A stretch of 64,000 bases of DNA from an uncultured Lachnospiraceae bacterium (GTDB lineage: Bacteria; Bacillota; Clostridia; Lachnospirales; Lachnospiraceae). Below the pieces are notes generated by a model. It did no database searches. It was not told the DNA's origin and worked only from the letters and a program-made list of their open reading frames with translations. The stretch is from positions 61,528-125,527 of the forward strand of contig URMK01000012.1 of assembly GCA_900548905.1 (NCBI GenBank), in the 5' to 3' direction. Both the position numbers and the translations under genes were made by a program. This document shows, piece after piece, positions 60,898-64,000 of this stretch (within the stretch, counting starts at the first letter, position 1; the number at the start of each line of letters is the position of its first letter).

Positions 60898-61821
60898 ATG
60901 AAAAAAGAATGGGATAACAGGAATAAGGTTTTTCAGGGGATTTTTCCGGCCCTTCTCACGCCGGTGACAGAGGAGGGGAGGATCCAAAAGGTCGGGCTTG
61001 CGCGTCTTATCGACTGGGAGTTGGAACGGGGGGCGGACGGGTTTTATATAGGAGGCGCGACCGGAGAATGCTACAGCATGGAAACGGAAGCGAGGGAAGA
61101 GCTGGCGGAAGCCGCGCTGGAGGCCATGGGAGGAAGAGGACGGGCGATTGTACATATCGGCGCTTATTCGCTGAAAACGGGAATCCGTCTTGCCAGACAG
61201 GCGGAAAAAGCGGGGGCCGACGCGATATCCGCCACGCCTCCCCCGGTCTACCGCTATGGTATGAATGAAATTGTGGATTATTACAGGCAGCTTTCCGGGG
61301 CGGTGGGGATTCCTATGCTTGTATACGCAAACCAGATGCTGGGGGAACAGGATTCCGCCGCGCTGATGGAACAGATTCTGCAGCTGCCCGGGGTAATCGG
61401 TTTGAAATTCACAAGGAATAACTATTACGAGCTGTTCCGGCTGTCCGGCCTGCAGGACGGTAATATCAATCTTTTGAACGGCCCGGATGAAACCCTGCTC
61501 TGCGGGCTTGTTATGGGGGCGGACGGGGGAATCGGTTCCACCTATAATATCATGCCGGGCATTTATAAAAGGATTTATGAGGCATTCCGGAAAGGGGAAT
61601 TGCAGGAGGCAAGACAAGGGCAGTTCCAAGCGGACAGGATAATCGGAATCCTTTTAAAATACGGGCAGATCCGGTCTATGAAATTCCTCTTTAACCGGAA
61701 AGGGATTCCCTTGGGAAAAGCGGAACAGCCGGCTGCGGATTTGACCCGGGAGGAGGAAAAGGCGCTGCTTCAGGAACTGGAGGCGGCAGGTTATTTCCGG
61801 GAGTATCCGGAAATGAAATAG
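60898..61821 (+). CDS. nanA: N-acetylneuraminate lyase-like aldolase (DHDPS family)
   Basis: A 307-residue class I aldolase. It has GGATGECYSM, the Tyr in MLVYANQM, the Schiff-base Lys in GLKFTRNNYY and GADGGIGSTYNIM, a set closest to sialic acid lyase (cleaving sialic acid to ManNAc and pyruvate). The rhamnosidase next door makes a 2-keto-3-deoxy sugar acid an alternative substrate. The ATG at 60898 is preceded by GGGAG from the third repeat unit; in the other units the same place reads GCTG instead of AATG, so only the last unit gives a start. Confidence 0.8.
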   Translation: MKKEWDNRNKVFQGIFPALLTPVTEEGRIQKVGLARLIDWELERGADGFYIGGATGECYSMETEAREELAEAALEAMGGRGRAIVHIGAYSLKTGIRLARQAEKAGADAISATPPPVYRYGMNEIVDYYRQLSGAVGIPMLVYANQMLGEQDSAALMEQILQLPGVIGLKFTRNNYYELFRLSGLQDGNINLLNGPDETLLCGLVMGADGGIGSTYNIMPGIYKRIYEAFRKGELQEARQGQFQADRIIGILLKYGQIRSMKFLFNRKGIPLGKAEQPAADLTREEEKALLQELEAAGYFREYPEMK

Positions 61822-61831
61822 AGGAGAGGGT

Positions 61832-63934
61832 ATGAAGGATTGGAATGCAAAATGGATCATGTTTGAAGAATGCCCGGAAAATACCGCCCCGGTTTTCCGT
61901 AAGGAATTCCGCCTGGAGGAAAAGCCGGCAGAAGCGTCCCTGGATATCTGCGGACTCGGCTTTTATCTGCTGGAGATCAATGGAAGGCGTGTGGGAGAGG
62001 AACTTCTGCAGCCCGCGTTTACCGCTTACGATAAGACGGTGCTCTATAATACCCATGACATTACGGATTTTCTGGCAGCAGGAAACAATGAGATACGGGT
62101 AACACTGGGAAACGGGTGGTTTCATGAACCGGGAGAGGATTGTTTTGATTTTGAACATGCGGTATGGAAAAATCACCCCCAGATGATATGTCAGCTCTAT
62201 GCGGATGGAAGGGTTATATTGCGGTCGGATTCCGGATGGCAGTGCAGGGAAGGAAAATGGAGCTATAATTCCGTACGGTTCGGGGAAACTTATGATGCCG
62301 GTGCAGAGGAAAAGGAATGGAGACAAGCCGTCGTAGCCAAAGGTCCCGGCGGCCTGCTGAAAAAACAGAAGCTGCCCGGGATCCGGATTCAGGAATACAG
62401 GGAACCGGCGGCGGTGAATGACCAGGTGTATGATTTCGGCTGCAGCCTGTCCGGAGATGTGGAAATAACCGTGAGAGGAAAAAAAGGGGAAACCGCGGAA
62501 ATCCTGTACGGGGAACGGCTGGATGCACAGGGAGAGATCGATCAGACACTGATTAAGCGGCATTGGGATATTCCCAGAAATCAGGCCGATTATTACCGTA
62601 AAGGGAAAGACGGAGAGGAAACCTGGCATCCGGAATTCAGTTATAAAGGGTTCCGCTATGTGCAGGTAAAAGGGGATGCATCCGTCGTTCAAATCAAGGC
62701 CCGTGTATTTTATACGGATTTGCAGACAGACGGGGGCTTTCAGTGCCCGGACGTTTGTCTGCAGAGTATTTATGACGCGTCTCTGCGTTCGGTTCGGACC
62801 AATTTCCATCATATTCCCACCGACTGCCCTCACCGGGAAAAAAACGGATGGACCGGGGATGCCCACATGTCCTGTGAATTTGCGCTGCTGAATCTGGATA
62901 TGGAGGAAGCCTACCTGCAGTATCTCGACAGCCTTACGGACTGCCAGTGGCCCAGCGGGCAGCTGCCGTGTATCGCTCCCACCAGTGTATATGGTTATAA
63001 CTACCAGAGCGGCCCTACCTGGGACAGTGCACTGATATTTATTCCATGGCAGCTGTATCGGTTTACCGGGAAAACGAAAATCTTGGAAAGATATTACGAA
63101 GCTATGAAACTATATATGCATTACACCCAGCAGATTTCAGAAGATGGGATCTGCAGAAGCGGGCTGGGGGATTTCCTGCCGGACGAGTCGGAGGAGGTAT
63201 GTCCTGCGGGTATGATTCTCAGCTGCTTTGTCATGCGCATGGCGCAGATCATGGAACGGATATCCGGCATTCTCGGAAAAGAGGATGGGAAAGAGTGGCA
63301 GGCCCTTGCTGAATATGTAAGGAAAGCGGTCATCCGGGAATATTACGGATCATGCAGGATAACGGAGAGCTATTTAAGCTGCGTGCTCTTTTTCAGGTTA
63401 TCGAAACATCCGGAAAAAGAAGCAAAAGCGCTGGCAGGTATCGTGCGGGAGAAGGAATACCGGGCCGGGGGAGGCATCTTTGGATCCATTTATACGTTGG
63501 AAATGCTCACAAAATACGGATATCTGGAGGATGCACTCCGGGTGGCGGGACAGAAGGAATGCCCCGGCTGGGCTTACATGCTTCAGGATGGAGGTAATTC
63601 CCTGTGGGAGCACTGGAGCGGAAAAAAGGGATCGCTGAACCATCATATGCGTTCCGCCATCGGGGCCTGGATGTTCAAGGCTCTGACCGGGTTGGTTCCG
63701 GAGGAATGCGAACCCGGCTGGAGAAGGATTGTATTGAGACCGCATTTTACGGAACGGGTGACCGGATGCCGTGCATGGCACCGCACGCCCTGGGGAATCG
63801 TGAGGATTGCTTTGGAAAAAGGAAGGCTTCATGTGGAATTGCCCGAAGGCGTATCCGCCTGTGTACACTGGAACGGAAAACAATATGAAATAACAGGCTG
63901 CCGGGAACTGCAGCTGTGGGAAACAAGAGAGTAA
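61832..63934 (+). CDS. Alpha-L-rhamnosidase (GH78)
   Basis: A 700-residue cytoplasmic hydrolase (no signal peptide) of family GH78. N-terminal beta-sandwich domains (about 1-300, including WNAKWIM and FTAYDKTVLYNTHD) precede an (alpha/alpha)6 barrel. The barrel has the acid motif DCPHREKNGWTGDA (Glu336) and the base in SLWEHW (Glu593). A C-terminal beta domain follows. It releases rhamnose from imported oligosaccharides. GAGGAGAGG precedes the ATG. Last gene of the operon. Confidence 0.92.
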   Translation: MKDWNAKWIMFEECPENTAPVFRKEFRLEEKPAEASLDICGLGFYLLEINGRRVGEELLQPAFTAYDKTVLYNTHDITDFLAAGNNEIRVTLGNGWFHEPGEDCFDFEHAVWKNHPQMICQLYADGRVILRSDSGWQCREGKWSYNSVRFGETYDAGAEEKEWRQAVVAKGPGGLLKKQKLPGIRIQEYREPAAVNDQVYDFGCSLSGDVEITVRGKKGETAEILYGERLDAQGEIDQTLIKRHWDIPRNQADYYRKGKDGEETWHPEFSYKGFRYVQVKGDASVVQIKARVFYTDLQTDGGFQCPDVCLQSIYDASLRSVRTNFHHIPTDCPHREKNGWTGDAHMSCEFALLNLDMEEAYLQYLDSLTDCQWPSGQLPCIAPTSVYGYNYQSGPTWDSALIFIPWQLYRFTGKTKILERYYEAMKLYMHYTQQISEDGICRSGLGDFLPDESEEVCPAGMILSCFVMRMAQIMERISGILGKEDGKEWQALAEYVRKAVIREYYGSCRITESYLSCVLFFRLSKHPEKEAKALAGIVREKEYRAGGGIFGSIYTLEMLTKYGYLEDALRVAGQKECPGWAYMLQDGGNSLWEHWSGKKGSLNHHMRSAIGAWMFKALTGLVPEECEPGWRRIVLRPHFTERVTGCRAWHRTPWGIVRIALEKGRLHVELPEGVSACVHWNGKQYEITGCRELQLWETRE

Positions 63935-63944
63935 AAATAAAGAA

Positions 63945-63996
63945 AGGGGCTGTCGCTTTAGCGATTGAAAATCGTGAGCGGCAGCTTCCTTTTTTC
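63945..63996 (+). terminator. Terminator of the aldolase-rhamnosidase operon
   Basis: GGGGCTGTCGCT pairs with AGCGGCAGCTTCC around an inner CGAT/ATCG stem, followed by six T. Confidence 0.8.
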
Positions 63997-64000
63997 CCCT

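Noticed and set aside
61691..62866. 391-codon open frame antisense to the aldolase and GH78 genes
   Set aside because: It crosses two real genes, with no start signal or family.

Overview
The window is chromosomal DNA of a strict anaerobe in the Firmicutes, most likely a gut Lachnospiraceae (Clostridium cluster XIVa). The pointers are the rpsF-ssb-rpsR-gdpP-rplI-dnaB block, Gram-positive ribosome binding sites (AGGAGG) before nearly every gene, a MecA adaptor, CwlD, pyruvate formate-lyase with a clostridial ferredoxin, and several sugar ABC operons run by YesM/YesN or AraC-type regulators. The genus cannot be fixed from sequence reading alone.

Layout. (1) 1-9613: the right end of an integrative conjugative element, all genes on the minus strand (two accessory proteins, a VirB4 ATPase, an NlpC/P60 hydrolase, VirB6-like and VirB2-like membrane proteins, two putative regulators). 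It stops at the 3' half of a tRNA-Cys(GCA) gene, the likely attachment site. Integrase, relaxase and coupling protein are not here and would lie further left. (2) 9633-18950: an AraC-type membrane sensor facing a glycoside operon (GH2 enzyme, two permeases, binding lipoprotein, aldo/keto reductase). (3) 19035-23203: a WYL regulator and ClbS/DfsB-like protein sharing an operator-like motif, an orphan corrinoid protein and a cardiolipin synthase. (4) 23414-26710: a large hybrid histidine kinase. (5) 26838-32142: glucuronate catabolism (uxuA-uxuB-uxaC) with a divergent AraC regulator. (6) 32531-37079: DUF5722 glycosidase-like protein, C26 amidotransferase, hemerythrin, sirtuin, DUF951. (7) 37174-43437: ribosomal proteins, SSB, GdpP, DnaB, a MerR regulator. 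(8) 43478-49335: the pyruvate formate-lyase region. (9) 49467-53841: MecA, a candidate small RNA, a GH18 protein, CwlD. (10) 53993-63934: YesM/YesN two-component system, an ABC importer, an N-acetylneuraminate lyase-like aldolase and a GH78 rhamnosidase.

Three things stand out. First, pyruvate formate-lyase is split: the 679-residue catalytic core stops just before the glycyl-radical domain, which is made separately as an 80-residue GrcA-like protein. Between them lies a 70-residue relative of that domain that has lost the radical glycine and gained cysteines. Each of the three has its own ribosome binding site. Second, intergenic spaces carry large, almost fully palindromic hairpins (186, 66 and 235 bp) that look like one family of mobile hairpins; two share end sequences and two share an apical core. 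Third, a 64-bp unit is repeated three times between the second permease and the aldolase gene; each unit carries the permease stop codon at one end and a ribosome binding site at the other, and can fold so that this site is paired.

The two ABC operons each pair extracellular sensing with glycan breakdown, and the uronate genes and formate-lyase fit a fermenter of plant or host glycans.
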